Numbered from the stretch's first letter, positions 23,605-32,524 are shown. The stretch: DNA of 64,000 bases from Pseudonocardia broussonetiae (GCF_013155125.1 NZ_CP053564.1:3975501-4039500); one strand, 5' to 3'. Translations and numbers: made by a program. Notes: generated by a model not told the origin, from the letters alone.

Positions 23605-24720
23605 TGTACTGATCGGAGACGTTGGTCGAGGTCGTGTGACGACACGGTCTGACTGATCTTGATAGGTGAGGACCCCCTGGGGTGGTGTGGAGCTGTCTGA
23701 CGGCACCCACACCACGACCCCAGGAGGTCCTCACCGTGCACGCTAACGCTGCGCTGACCCCGACCGCACGACTACGCCTGGGGAAGCTGGTCGTCGAGCA
23801 GGACTGGCCCGTCGCCCGGGCCGCGGAACGGTTCCAGGTGTCCTGGCCGACGGCGAAACGCTGGGCCGACCGCTACGCCTGCGAGGGCGAGGCCGGGATG
23901 CAGGACCGGTCCTCCCGCCCGCACCACTCGCCGCTGGCGACCCCGGCCCCGGCGGTGCGCAAAATCGTGCACCTGCGCTGGAAGCAACGCCTGGGCCCGG
24001 TCGGGATCGCCGCGATCCTCGGGCTGTCGACCTCCACGGTGCACCGCATCCTGACCTCATGCCGGATCAACCGGCTCTCCCACCTGGATCGGGCCACCGG
24101 GGAACCGGTGCGCCGCTACGAACACCCCCACCCCGGCGACCTGGCCCACGTGGATGTGAAGAAGCTGGGCAACATCCCCGACGGCGGCGGATGGCGCTTC
24201 GTCGGACGAGCCCAAGGCAAGCGTCATCGAGCCGCGACCCCGGGCAAGCCGCGCAACCGCCACCACCAGCCCAAGATGGGCACCGGCTACCTGCACACCG
24301 TCCTCGACGACCACTCCCGCGTCGCCTACACCGAGATATGCGACGACGAAACCGCCACCACCGCGGTCGCGGTGCTACACCGGGCAGTGGCCTGGTTCGC
24401 CGCCCGCCACATCACCGTCCGAGCGGTCCTGACCGACAACGGAGCCTGCTACCGCTCACACCTGTGGCGCGAGGCCTGCGCCGAGCTCGAGATCCGCCAC
24501 CGCCGCACCCGCCCCTACCGCCCGCAGACCAACGGCAAGGTCGAACGGTTTCACCGGACGCTGGTCGAGGGGTGGGCGTTCCGCCGGCTCTACGCCAGCG
24601 AAACCCACCGCCGCAAAGCCCTACCCGGCTGGATTCACGAGTACAACCATCACCGACCCCACACCGCCTGCGGCGGACACCCACCGATCACCAGGTTGAC
24701 CAACCTGTCCGATCAGTACA
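23605..24720 (+). mobile_element. IS481 family insertion sequence (1,116 bp), intact
   Basis: The element is bounded by terminal inverted repeats TGTACTGATCGGA at 23605-23617 and their complement at 24708-24720, extending to 23 bp with two mismatches (23605-23627 and 24698-24720). It is flanked by 6-bp target duplications CCTAGT. It contains one transposase gene with an intact DDE triad and so may still be active. It sits just after the GntR stop codon. Confidence 0.92.
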
Positions 24721-24725
24721 CCTAG
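23736..24725 (+). CDS. IS481 family transposase
   Basis: A 329-residue transposase. The N-terminal HTH (ARAAERFQVSWPTAKRWADRY) and second HTH (GPVGIAAILGLSTSTVHRIL) precede an rve-type DDE core. Catalytic acids are in LAHVDVKKLG, VLTDNGACYRS and NGKVERFHRTL. GTG 23736 follows AGGAGGT. The stop codon TAG at 24723-24725 lies outside the inverted repeat, within the duplicated target CCTAGT, so termination depends on the insertion site. It is full length for the family with no frameshift. Confidence 0.93.
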   Translation: MHANAALTPTARLRLGKLVVEQDWPVARAAERFQVSWPTAKRWADRYACEGEAGMQDRSSRPHHSPLATPAPAVRKIVHLRWKQRLGPVGIAAILGLSTSTVHRILTSCRINRLSHLDRATGEPVRRYEHPHPGDLAHVDVKKLGNIPDGGGWRFVGRAQGKRHRAATPGKPRNRHHQPKMGTGYLHTVLDDHSRVAYTEICDDETATTAVAVLHRAVAWFAARHITVRAVLTDNGACYRSHLWREACAELEIRHRRTRPYRPQTNGKVERFHRTLVEGWAFRRLYASETHRRKALPGWIHEYNHHRPHTACGGHPPITRLTNLSDQYT

Positions 24726-24726
24726 T
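24721..24726. repeat. IS481 target-site duplication, right copy
   Basis: CCTAGT, identical to 23599-23604. It supplies the transposase stop codon (TAG 24723-24725). Confidence 0.85.
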
Positions 24727-24741
24727 CCCTCGCGATCCCGG

Positions 24742-25185
24742 TCAGCGACGGCGGCCGGCGACCAGGGTGACGAGGAACTGACCGCCGCCCGCCGTGATCC
24801 CGGCGCTCACCGGCAACCCCGGGACCAGTCGGGAGAAGCGGTCCACCAGCCACTCCGCAGCCTGCTGGGCATCGTGCTCGGTCGGACAGCGGGCCACCAG
24901 CTCGCGTCCGCCCTTGCGCTCCAGCCGCCCGGCGACGGTGATCAGCGGTGCGGGGTCGACCACGTACAGGTGGTCCGGCCAGGCGATGACGACCGTGACC
25001 GCGCCCTTGCGGGTGTTGCACCCGCGGTGCGCGAGCCGCTCGGCGATCTTCGCCTTCCGGTCGGCGGTCCGGCTGTCGACGCTGGGTCCGCGGGGGTCGT
25101 TCACCGACATGTCCGGGTCGACCGGCTCGTCGCACACCCAGCACCGCCAGCCGTCGCGCTCGGCGACGGTCTCGAGGAGGCTCAT
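24742..25185 (-). CDS. HNH-endonuclease-like hypothetical protein
   Basis: A 147-residue protein. The first 65 residues carry a CxxC pair (CWVC near residue 15) and a terminal block LAHRGCNTRKGA that resembles the last part of HNH nuclease domains (H..CN..KG). The central D/H motif normally seen between them is not obvious; DPRGPSVDSRTADRKAK occupies that space. The C-terminal 75 residues show no known family. Nuclease activity is therefore uncertain. It lies alone, with its 3-prime end 16 bp from the IS481 right target duplication. Confidence 0.6.
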   Translation of the reverse strand: MSLLETVAERDGWRCWVCDEPVDPDMSVNDPRGPSVDSRTADRKAKIAERLAHRGCNTRKGAVTVVIAWPDHLYVVDPAPLITVAGRLERKGGRELVARCPTEHDAQQAAEWLVDRFSRLVPGLPVSAGITAGGGQFLVTLVAGRRR

Positions 25186-25227
25186 CCCGGCACGCTAGCC
25201 CGCCCGGCCGCGGCGACCTCGCCGCGG

Positions 25228-26211
25228 TCAAGGCCGTGGACGACGAGGTGCGACGGCGGGGCAGAGTGTCAGTCCTTCCTGGACGGCGATGGCCACTGCT
25301 GCCGTCCGCGTGCGTGAGGCGAGCTTGTCCAGGATGCGTTCGACGTGGTGGGCGACGGTCCGTTCGCTGAGGCAGAGCTGCTGGGCGATCTCGCCGTTGG
25401 TCGCCCCCGTGCAGAGCCTGTCGAGGACCTCCAGCTCCCGGTGGGAGAGCCGGTGGGGCAGGGTCTCGCGGTGGGCCTCGGCCCGAAGTCCCGGGCCGGA
25501 CCAGTGGAGATCGACGCGGTACCAGGTGCGGCTGGGACCGAGCCACCGGAACGAGCGGCTCCGTTCCGACCGGCCCGCGGTCGCGTGGCTGCGGAGGCAG
25601 GGCAGCAGAGGCGCGAACTCACTCTGCTGCGCCCCGTCGACGACCACTGTCCGGCCGTCGTCGACCAGGACGAACGGCTGCTGCGGGCCGGTGGCCGTGT
25701 CGTCGAGGATGTCGGCCACGACCGCCAGCGAGCGGCCGAGCACGGCCAGCTGCGCCGGGGACGGCACGAACCGGTCCTTCGTGCTCATGTGGAAGTCACC
25801 GACGTGGTGGCCCGCCGCTGTGCTCAACCGCATCGACAGGCCGCCGCGGAAGCCGGCCGGCAGCAGGAAGCCCCGTGCCGCCGGACTCTGCTCGTAGGCG
25901 TAGTCGGGATCGACCCAGGACCGGATGGGCGAACGGCTCCCGCCACGCAGGATGCTCCGGTAGGCGGGATCGCGGCTCAGGAACTCGGGCGAGGTCATCG
26001 GTGCGACCGCTCCGGGGCCGTAACCGAACACGGCACCGGCGTAGAGCAGGTGCGAGGTGCGACTGCACCGGGTGAGGATCGCCGCCTCGGCCGGGGCGAC
26101 GGAGCTCAGGAGCTCGAGGAGGGGGACGTCCGGCCGTCGTCCGCGCAGGGCACCCGCAGCGATGTCGGCCAGCGTGAAGCCGAACTCCGGGTACCCGCCC
26201 TCGTCAGCCAC
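25228..26211 (-). CDS. LuxR family transcriptional regulator
   Basis: A 327-residue regulator. The C-terminal LuxR-type HTH (about 260-315) reads LSHRELEVLDRLCTGATNGE followed by SERTVAHHVERILDKLASRT. The N-terminal 200 residues look GAF-like (AGFRGGLSMRLSTAAGHHVGDFH). No receiver phospho-acceptor pattern is visible, so it is more likely ligand-sensing than a two-component regulator. It lies 73 bp downstream of the amidase gene on the same strand and may be co-transcribed, suggesting control of the amidase or its pathway. Confidence 0.82.
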   Translation of the reverse strand: MADEGGYPEFGFTLADIAAGALRGRRPDVPLLELLSSVAPAEAAILTRCSRTSHLLYAGAVFGYGPGAVAPMTSPEFLSRDPAYRSILRGGSRSPIRSWVDPDYAYEQSPAARGFLLPAGFRGGLSMRLSTAAGHHVGDFHMSTKDRFVPSPAQLAVLGRSLAVVADILDDTATGPQQPFVLVDDGRTVVVDGAQQSEFAPLLPCLRSHATAGRSERSRSFRWLGPSRTWYRVDLHWSGPGLRAEAHRETLPHRLSHRELEVLDRLCTGATNGEIAQQLCLSERTVAHHVERILDKLASRTRTAAVAIAVQEGLTLCPAVAPRRPRP

Positions 26212-26284
26212 CGCCGGCTCCCTGCCGTAGGTCGACCCTCCGCCGGTCTGCGACGCTACCGCCCGGTCCGTGCACCGTCGACGG

Positions 26285-27721
26285 TCACCGCGAGACGTGC
26301 ACCGCCGGCCTGCGGCCCTTCCACGGCATGGCCCGTTCGAGCTGGGCGGACACGGCGATGAGCAGCGGCTCCTGGCACATGTCGGCAGCGAGCTGCACCC
26401 CGATCGGAAGACCCGTCGAGGACTGCCCCAGCGGCAGGCTGATCGCGGGTGTCCCGGTCTGGTTGAACAGCGGTGTGAACGAGAGGTGGTCGTGGAACTC
26501 GTGCGTCCACTCCTCGGCGCTGATCGTGTCGTCGTCGTGGTCGAGGAACCCGAGGGGCAACGCGGGCGAGTTGGTCGTCGGCGTGATGATCAGGTCGTAG
26601 CGGGTGAAGAACTCCCCCAGGGCGCGGCTCGTGCGGTTCTGGATGTCCAGGGCCTCCGACAACTGCGGCGCGGTCATCCGCAGCCCGGCCTCGTACCCGG
26701 CGAGAGTGCTCGCCTCGAGCGTCTCCGGACCGGGCGCGAGACCGGACAGGGCACTCGCCGCGACCACGCAGTCCTTGGCGAAGGTCGCCCAGAAGCGGCA
26801 TTCGGCCACCATGAACTCGTCGTAGTCGAACGTCGGGGTAGCGGCCTCGACGTGGTGCCCGAGGTCCCGCAGCGCCGACGCGACCGACTCGACGGCGGCG
26901 ACGACGTCGCGGTCCACGGCGGTCCCCGCCCACGAGTCCGTGTGGACCGCGATCCGGAGACCGCTGTGCTCGGCGGACAGCTCGTCGACGTAGGGCCGCG
27001 ACGGTGCCTGCACCCGGTAGCGCTCGCCGGGCACCCAGCCCGCGACCTGGTCGAGGATCCCGGCCACGTCCCGGACGCTCCTGGTGATGACGAACTCGGA
27101 TGCGAGACCGGTGGCCCCCTCGGCGAAGTGCGGCCCGAGCGAGACGACGCCCCGGCTCGGCTTCAGCCCGACGGTTCCGTTGAACGACGACGGGATCCGG
27201 ATGGAACCACCGGCATCGTTCGCGTGCGCGACCGGAACGGCGCCGGACGCCACCAGCGCGGCGCTCCCGCCACTCGACCCGCCCACCGATCGACTCAGGT
27301 CCCACGGGTTCCGCGTCGACCCGTTGACCAGTGGCTCGGTGTTCCCGCCGTAGCCCATCTCGGGTGTGGCGGTGAGCGCCGTGGTGGCGAGGCCCGCCTT
27401 GCGGAAGCGGGCCATCAGCTCGGAGTCGTGGTCGAAGACCACCCCGCGCTCACCCGTCAGTCGGCTTCCCCACCTGCTCGGCACGCCCGCCGCGTGGCAG
27501 ACCAGGTCCTTCAGCCCGAACGGGACCCCCGCGAACGGCCCGGTCCGGTCGTAGTCCAGGGGACTCGACCAGGGCTCGGCCACGCACGCGTTGATCTCCG
27601 GCTGCACCGTGCCGATCGCCTCCACCGCCACCTGGTGCACCTCGTCGGCAGGAACGGCGCCGGATCTGATCAGCTCCGCGACCCCTGTCGCATCCAGCTC
27701 GGCGTACTCCTCGATGTTCAT
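26285..27721 (-). CDS. amidase signature family protein
   Basis: A 478-residue amidase-signature enzyme. The Ser-cisSer-Lys triad is present: Lys in VPFGLKDLVCH, and the two serines in SVGGSSGGSAALVASGAVPV followed by DAGGSIRIPSSFNGTVGLKP. ATG 27721 is chosen because GGGGAG lies nine bases upstream and the family starts here; open frame continues far upstream only because of high GC. It hydrolyses carboxamides or aryl-amides to acid plus ammonia or amine in the cytoplasm. It is unrelated in fold to the dimethylformamidase-like protein at 15.1 kb. The substrate is unknown. Confidence 0.9.
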   Translation of the reverse strand: MNIEEYAELDATGVAELIRSGAVPADEVHQVAVEAIGTVQPEINACVAEPWSSPLDYDRTGPFAGVPFGLKDLVCHAAGVPSRWGSRLTGERGVVFDHDSELMARFRKAGLATTALTATPEMGYGGNTEPLVNGSTRNPWDLSRSVGGSSGGSAALVASGAVPVAHANDAGGSIRIPSSFNGTVGLKPSRGVVSLGPHFAEGATGLASEFVITRSVRDVAGILDQVAGWVPGERYRVQAPSRPYVDELSAEHSGLRIAVHTDSWAGTAVDRDVVAAVESVASALRDLGHHVEAATPTFDYDEFMVAECRFWATFAKDCVVAASALSGLAPGPETLEASTLAGYEAGLRMTAPQLSEALDIQNRTSRALGEFFTRYDLIITPTTNSPALPLGFLDHDDDTISAEEWTHEFHDHLSFTPLFNQTGTPAISLPLGQSSTGLPIGVQLAADMCQEPLLIAVSAQLERAMPWKGRRPAVHVSR

Positions 27722-28257
27722 GCGGTCTCCCCAGGCGATGCTCGGTCGGCGTGCTGCCGTCTCCGAGGTTCGTCCACCCGGAGGCCGGTCCCCAGGGCAG
27801 ATCTGCCCTACTTCGAGCTCGGGAGCACGCAGGGGAGGAGACAGGAACATCGAGCGACGTCCGCTGCGGCAACGGGGTCGGCGGTGCCGCCAGATCCTGC
27901 GGCGACCGGATCGCCGTCTGCCCTCGACAGTCCGGGCGCTACCGTGCGGCACGAGGTCCTCCGCGACCCGGTCCCCGTTCCTGAACCTCATCACGCGGGC
28001 GCAGTGGCAGCTGGCCGACACGCTCGTCCTGCACTCGAAGGTCCGCCTGGGGCCACGCGCGCGTGGCCGGCCGAGCCGGCCCCGCCACCTCGGCATTCGT
28101 GGAGTGACCCCGTCGCCTCGACACCAGTGTCCGACCACTGCGCCGCGCCCGCTGACCGCCCTGAGCGTGCATTGCCGTGATGGAGGTCCGTGTCGAACCG
28201 GTCCCGCTGTGGTAGTCCGTGGACGGTGTCCGACCTACAGGGACGGGGTGCGATCAG
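27722..28257. other. intergenic region upstream of amidase and ABM genes
   Basis: About 536 bp between two divergent genes. I see no convincing gene, tRNA or repeat. It should hold the amidase and ABM promoters, but no clear motif stands out. Confidence 0.5.
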
Positions 28258-28557
28258 ATGATGACCGTGGTGACCGAGGTGACGCTGAAGCCGGGCTGCG
28301 AACCCGAGTGGGACGCGGCCATGCGGGAACGACTGTCGGCGGCGCACGAGCGCCCCGGTTGGGTGGGCGGGCAGCTGACCATCCCGCTCGATGCGCCGCA
28401 CAAGCGGGCCGTCATCGGTACCTGGGAGAGCCGGGCCGACTGGGAGGCGTGGCACGAGGACGACACGTTCGCCGAGACCCGCACCAGGATGGACGGGTTG
28501 CAGGAGGGTCGTGGCGAGATGGTCTGGTACGAGGTCGTGACGGAGGGGCGGGCCTGA
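28258..28557 (+). CDS. antibiotic biosynthesis monooxygenase (ABM) domain protein
   Basis: A 99-residue dimeric alpha/beta ABM-type fold (MTVVTEVTLKPGCEPEWDAA, then ERPGWVGGQLTIPLD, VIGTWESRADWEAWHEDDTF). The WES.ADW motif and spacing are typical of the family, whose members include cofactor-free monooxygenases and haem-degrading enzymes as well as uncharacterised stress proteins. ATG 28258 is followed immediately by a second ATG. It stands alone and its function cannot be assigned more closely. Confidence 0.8.
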   Translation: MMTVVTEVTLKPGCEPEWDAAMRERLSAAHERPGWVGGQLTIPLDAPHKRAVIGTWESRADWEAWHEDDTFAETRTRMDGLQEGRGEMVWYEVVTEGRA

Positions 28558-28676
28558 CGCCGTCGGCCGACCCGGACGGCTACCGGATCGAGCCGTGCTC
28601 ACCTGGTCGGCCGGCAGCCCCAGCATCGTGACCACGCCCGGGTCAGGTCCCCGGGGAGGCTCGCTTCCCTGGCTGC

Positions 28677-29087
28677 TCAGCTGTTGGCGGCGTCGACGGC
28701 CTCGATCACGCTGAGGTCGTCGCGGACCGCCCAGTGCTCGGTCAAGCGGTCGCCCTCGACGGTGAAGACGTGGAGCTGCTTCCAGGCGATCTGCGCGCCG
28801 CTGGGCGCCCGGTCTCCGAGCCAGGGCATCCCGCTGCCGGTGTGCCTGCCGTGCAAGGTCACCCAGACCGCGATCCGGCCGTCGTCGAGGGTGCCCCAGC
28901 CGTGGAGCTCCGCTGTCCGCTCGTCGAAGCTCCGTTCGATCCAGCCCCAGACCATGTCCCATGTCTCGGGCCCGCGCTGCCCGCTGACGTGATCGTGCAG
29001 ATCGGGCCGCATCATGGCCTGGAAGTCGGGCTCGCCGTCCGCGATCCAGCGGGCGTAGGCCTGCGCGACCTGCTTGGCTTCGAGCAC
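28677..29087 (-). CDS. SnoaL-like / ester cyclase-type NTF2-fold protein
   Basis: A 136-residue NTF2-like protein (VAQAYARWIADGEPDFQAMM, HDHVSGQRGPETWDMVW, then QLHVFTVEGDRLTEHWAVRDD). The His-Asp-His patch and the final EHWAVRDD strand resemble SnoaL-like polyketide cyclases and related ester cyclases. The GTG start at 29087 lies 67 bp from the integrase remnant on the other strand. It may belong to the chromosome or to the remains of an older element at the tRNA site. No operon partner is seen. Confidence 0.75.
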   Translation of the reverse strand: MLEAKQVAQAYARWIADGEPDFQAMMRPDLHDHVSGQRGPETWDMVWGWIERSFDERTAELHGWGTLDDGRIAVWVTLHGRHTGSGMPWLGDRAPSGAQIAWKQLHVFTVEGDRLTEHWAVRDDLSVIEAVDAANS

Positions 29088-29154
29088 CGACCCACTGTGA
29101 CACAGCGTTGCCGCCTCCAGGAGACGACGTACGCGGACCTCCCGCTGGCACGCC

Positions 29155-29510
29155 CTGGTCTTCGCGACCGAGGCGGGACGGCGATGGACGCGGCGAACGT
29201 ACGGCGTGACTTCCAGCGAGTGGCCGCCGCAGCAGGTCTGGACGACCGGCGGTGGTCACCGCGGGAGCTGCGCCACAGCTTCGTGTCGCTGCTGTCGGAC
29301 GGTGGGGTGCCGATCGAGGAGATCGCCCGGCTGATCGGACACGCCGGTGGTTCGAAGGTCACCGAGGCCGTCTACCGCAAGCTGCTGCGACCCGTCATCG
29401 ACGACGGCGCGACCGCGACGAACCGCGTCTTCCCGCGTCAGGGAGTTAGGCCCTCAGTGCCGCCCAGAATGCCAAGAAGGCCTGGTCCGAATCCCCAGAT
29501 GGGGCTCTGA
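29155..29510 (+). pseudogene. truncated tyrosine integrase, C-terminal remnant of an earlier element
   Basis: The segment is clearly homologous to the last 125 codons of the integrase at 44453-45691. It includes the catalytic blocks SPRELRHSFVSLLSDGG and LIGHAGGSKVTEAVYRK and the same tail PRRPGPNPQMGL. Similarity stops abruptly near 29155, and a one-base deletion (GAGGCGGGA against GAGGCCGGGA) shifts the frame just inside it. It directly precedes the left 104-bp direct repeat, so it is what remains of a related element that used the same tRNA site. It cannot be functional because the N-terminal DNA-binding domains are absent. Confidence 0.88.
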
Positions 29511-29568
29511 CCAGGCCTTACGTGGTGGGCGATACAAGGATTGAACTTGTGACCTCTTCCGTGTCAAG
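29465..29568. repeat. 104-bp direct repeat, left copy (attL of element A)
   Basis: Identical base for base to 45646-45749. It contains the last codons of the integrase, the terminator hairpin and the 3-prime 46 nt of tRNA-Val(GAC) including CCA (29523-29568). The sequences diverge at 29569 against 45750, inside the anticodon arm. Confidence 0.93.
29477..29519 (+). terminator. hairpin terminator of the integrase remnant
   Basis: AAGGCCTGGTC (29477-29487) pairs perfectly with GACCAGGCCTT (29509-29519), enclosing a second stem CCCC/GGGG. The stop codon TGA 29508-29510 lies in the loop/3-prime arm. The same hairpin recurs at 45658-45700. Confidence 0.75.
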
Positions 29569-30218
29569 AAGGCCGGGTCAAGACACGTCAAGGGCATATG
29601 TGCAGGTCAGGGCGCTGCGCCGTCCCCTGGCGTCCCCGGAAATCCCCCCGGATCCGGGTCCGTAGTCACCCAGTTAGTCACCCAGATGTTGATCTCTTCG
29701 TGCTGCTCGGCTGCTGGAGCGCCACGTGTTCACCGCTGCTGGTCCGTGGTCGTGCGTGGTCATGACGGACCGTCCGGTCGAGCTGCGTGGTCGATGCGTT
29801 TCCGCTCGGTGTTGAGCCGATCGGATCACGATGGCGCAGTGTCGACGTCGCCGACTCGCGTGTGCAGTCGGTGCTGCGTCGACGATCTCGCGATCTGACA
29901 GCAGTGATCATCGTGGCCCGAAGTGACTGTGAAGGGTCGGGAGACGTGGCTCGTGGGGAGTCGTTCGGCTCACCGGGGGTACGCGACGTGGCCGCCCGCC
30001 CGGTCACCTCGGTGTGTGGACGACCCGCATCGAAGGCCGCGATTCATCCTTGAGCCGGATGCGCCACCACCTGCCTGAGCCCTGGGGGAGTCCTGGTGTT
30101 CGTGTCCGACTGATCGGCACTCCTGGAAGCTCGGCGGACCCGGTCTGCTCCTCCCGCCGCTGAACACGCGAACGCCCCGTCTCCGCGATCGGGGGACGGG
30201 CCGTTGGCGTCGGAGTTC
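29569..30218. other. non-coding or decayed left end of element A
   Basis: About 650 bp with no gene I can support; open frames here have low-complexity Arg/Ser-rich translations. It ends in a hairpin at 30171-30205. It may contain the element's left terminal recombination arms. Confidence 0.4.
30171..30205 (-). terminator. hairpin, probable terminator of a decayed leftward gene
   Basis: AACGCCCCGTC (30171-30181) and GACGGGCCGTT (30195-30205) pair with one mismatch around a 13-base loop. It lies just beyond the stop codon at 30219-30221 of the leftward gene fragment. Confidence 0.55.
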
Positions 30219-30363
30219 CTACTGGTCGAGCAGGACGGCGAGGTCGGTGACGTCGTTGCTGAAGGTGCCGAAGTCGGTGGCGCCGCCGGTCAGGACGTCA
30301 ACGACCCAGAGGGGCGCTGGCCGTCGACCTCGAGGGTGGCGAAGGCGGCGTTGCCGTCGGCCG
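30219..30363 (-). pseudogene. 3-prime remnant of an unidentified leftward gene
   Basis: The reading VVDVLTGGATDFGTFSNDV then TDLAVLLDQ-stop looks like a genuine protein C-terminus. Upstream of a one-base frame change near 30318 it continues as ADGNAAFATLEVDGQRP. A terminator-like hairpin follows the stop. The rest of the gene has been replaced by the IS630-like pseudogene from about 30365. No family is recognised. Confidence 0.4.
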
Positions 30364-30364
30364 C

Positions 30365-30965
30365 AGCGTCGCCGCGCGACGCCCCGCGTAGGGGGGCCGG
30401 TCACGCTGGACCCGGCCGTGGTCGTGGTGCGCACGCTGCAGCACCTGCGATGGACGCAGCCGGTGGTCGACCCGCTGGCTCGCGGCGGAGCTGGGCATCA
30501 GCAACGTCTCGGTGGGCGCGGTGGGCGCGGTGGGCGGCAGTGGGGCATCCGTCCGAAGTCGGCGGGCGGGTCGCGCTGCTGACCGAGCCCGTCCTCGACG
30601 CCGTGATCGTCGACGTGTCGGGTTGTTCGTCAGCCGGTTGACGGTGCTGTCTGTGGTCGCGGTGGGGGAGCCGCGACGGCGTGCGGGTGCGGCGGTCGGG
30701 CTCGGCCGGGCGGTCAGCGACCGGCTCTCCGGGATCGCGGGCCGCGGGCCGTCCGGTGACGACCCGCTGCCGGTGGAGTTCCTTGACCGGTTGAAGCTGC
30801 AGCTGCGCGAGCGGGCGTCGGAGCTGCGGTTGCTGGTGCAAGGGACGCGACCGCGTGCCGGAGGGCGCACGACCAGGCCGTGACCGCGGCGCACGGCATC
30901 CCGTCCCACCTGGTGTGGGAGCGGATGGTGCGCGTCGGGTACCTGATCGCCGGGCCGACGTGGCT
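30365..30965 (+). pseudogene. decayed relative of the IS630-derived HTH protein at 6481
   Basis: Long stretches match the 6481-7479 gene at DNA level, for example GTCGTGGTGCGCACGCTGCA and CGGCTCTCCGGG, as well as GAGCTGGGCATCAGCAACGT. Multiple small insertions and deletions break the frame, including an extra GTGGGCGCG unit near 30520 and losses near 30625 and 30845. Only the region after the first HTH is present. It shows that the family has been copied more than once in this genome, and that this copy is dead. Confidence 0.8.
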
Positions 30966-31054
30966 GCGGCCCCGACCTCAAGGACCACGGGATCGTGTGC
31001 GGTTGCGCTGTCACTCCGTGACGGGATCGGGTTGTACGTGGGTGGTCACGGCAG

Positions 31055-31627
31055 CTAGGCGTCGTCGTCGGCCCTGGGTGGCAGGATCGACGGATTCTCG
31101 ACGCCGATCTGCAGGCGCAGCTCGCCGGCGCGGGCGAACGTGAGCACCACCGGGTAGGTCATGCCGGCCCGGACCGGCGCTGTGAGGTCGAGTAGGGCGA
31201 GTTCCACCTCGCGGGTGCCTTCGGTGACGATGGACGCCACCGGCTGGTCGTAGCCTGCGGCGAGCACCTGCCCGTCAGGGATGGTGGCGTTCCCGACGAT
31301 GCGTCCCGATGACGCGATCGGGCTGGACAACGAGACCAGGGTGTCGCTTCCGTCCAGTCCGGCGTCGGTGGTGTTGACGATGGTGAGCTGCAGCGGCGCG
31401 TCCTCGCCCACCGCGTAGACCTCGTCGCCGGGCACCTCACCGGACCAGGCGATCTGCGCGTCTCGCACCTGGAGTGACCCCACTGCTGCGGCCGCTCCCG
31501 AGGAAGACGTCTGTTGGGTCGCTGTTGCTGCCTGCTGGCCGGACCCGCAACCGGCGAGTGCGGCGACGCAGCACGCCGTCGCCACCGCGTGTACGCACCA
31601 GGTCGAGGCGTTCCTGTTGCTCTGCAT
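31055..31627 (-). CDS. putative lipoprotein with copper-chaperone-like (PCuAC/DUF461) beta fold
   Basis: A 190-residue secreted lipoprotein. The signal peptide ends in lipobox ALAGC (Cys27), followed by a low-complexity Gln/Ala/Ser linker. A beta-rich domain then runs VGSLQVRDAQIAWSG to the C-terminus. The pattern APLQLTIVNTTDAGLDGSDT and later MTYPVVLTFARAGELRLQI resembles PCuAC/LpqE-type proteins, but the methionine/histidine copper ligands are not evident, so copper binding is doubtful. It sits between the IS630-like pseudogene and the signalling operon of element A. Confidence 0.7.
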   Translation of the reverse strand: MQSNRNASTWCVHAVATACCVAALAGCGSGQQAATATQQTSSSGAAAAVGSLQVRDAQIAWSGEVPGDEVYAVGEDAPLQLTIVNTTDAGLDGSDTLVSLSSPIASSGRIVGNATIPDGQVLAAGYDQPVASIVTEGTREVELALLDLTAPVRAGMTYPVVLTFARAGELRLQIGVENPSILPPRADDDA

Positions 31628-31805
31628 GTGCGTGCGTACCCGCAGCCACTGCGTCGCAGTAGCAGTCGACCGCCGTCTCTGCGCCTTGTGTCCGGATCGT
31701 CACCTCACCGACACGGAAGATTCCGAGGGTGTGAGCCGAGGGTGGCGTGCTCCGGGTCCGTGGCCGTCGGGATGCTCGCGACGGCGCGCCAGGAGCCGGC
31801 GCCGG

Positions 31806-32201
31806 TCATCCTCGCAGTTCGAACCAGACCCGTTTGCCGTCACCGAAGGGCTCGGTGCCCCACCGCTCGGACAGCGCGTCGACGAGCGAAAGACCGTGCC
31901 CGCCGTCCGACGAGGGCTGATCGACGAGTGCGGCCCGGGCGCTGGACGAGTCGACCACCGCCACGCGGAGGCCGGGGCCGGAGAGATGAACCTCGAGCAC
32001 CATCGGTGATGTCCGGTCGTCGACGTAACGGACGACGTTGGTGACGAGTTCGCTGACGAGCAGGTTCGCGTCATCGCGGAACCGGTCGGCGTCCCAGGCA
32101 ATCAGGAGCTCTGAGAGCAGGTGTCGCGCGGTCGGGACGCTGCGGGGGTGTGTCGGCAGGTCGATCGACGCGCTCAACGCGGCAGCGAAGTCCGGCATCA
32201 C
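31806..32201 (-). CDS. RsbW-type ATP-binding protein (HATPase anti-sigma regulator)
   Basis: A 131-residue GHKL ATPase of the anti-sigma/serine-kinase type. The N-box is LLVSELVTNVVRYVDD, the G1 region VAVVDSSS and the G2 region GGHGLSLVDALSERWG. It begins with an ATGA overlap with the STAS gene upstream, making it the last gene of a four-gene operon (REC-PAS-GAF-SpoIIE-HATPase, PAS-GAF-SpoIIE, STAS, HATPase). In known systems such a kinase phosphorylates its STAS partner and sequesters a sigma factor. No sigma gene is found on the element. Confidence 0.85.
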   Translation of the reverse strand: MMPDFAAALSASIDLPTHPRSVPTARHLLSELLIAWDADRFRDDANLLVSELVTNVVRYVDDRTSPMVLEVHLSGPGLRVAVVDSSSARAALVDQPSSDGGHGLSLVDALSERWGTEPFGDGKRVWFELRG

Positions 32202-32524
32202 GCTGTGTCGTAGTTGCGTGGTGGTTCGGGGATGATCTCGAGCTTGGGCAGCAGCCCCAGTGCCCGGAAGACGCGCAGCGCCGGACCGGCGCCGAGGCGC
32301 ACCGCGAGGCGGCGTCCGCAGGCCCGGGCCCGGTCGTCGGCCAGCAACACCAGCCGCACGCCCGACGAGTCGACGAAGGTGAGCTCGGACAGGTCCAGCA
32401 GCAGCACCGCCGGGGCGCTCGCCTCGGCCTCGGTGACCTGGGCGTCGGCCCGTTCCACGGTGGTGATGTCGAGCTCTCCGCGCAGCACGACCCGCCGTAC
32501 GTCACCGTCGTCGTGCTGGGTCAC
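32198..32524 (-). CDS. STAS domain anti-anti-sigma factor
   Basis: A 108-residue SpoIIAA/RsbV-like STAS protein. The core strand and phospho-site read LLLDLSELTFVDSSGVRLVL, with the expected Asp-Ser-Ser-Gly where the RsbW-type kinase would act. GTG 32524 overlaps the SpoIIE gene stop (GTGA), and the 3-prime end overlaps the HATPase start (ATGA). This tight coupling suggests stoichiometric production of phosphatase, STAS and kinase. Confidence 0.87.
   Translation of the reverse strand: MTQHDDGDVRRVVLRGELDITTVERADAQVTEAEASAPAVLLLDLSELTFVDSSGVRLVLLADDRARACGRRLAVRLGAGPALRVFRALGLLPKLEIIPEPPRNYDTA

Noticed and set aside
24742..25185. HNH-like ORF as cargo of the IS481 element
   Set aside because: It lies outside the inverted repeats and target duplication, so it is chromosomal.
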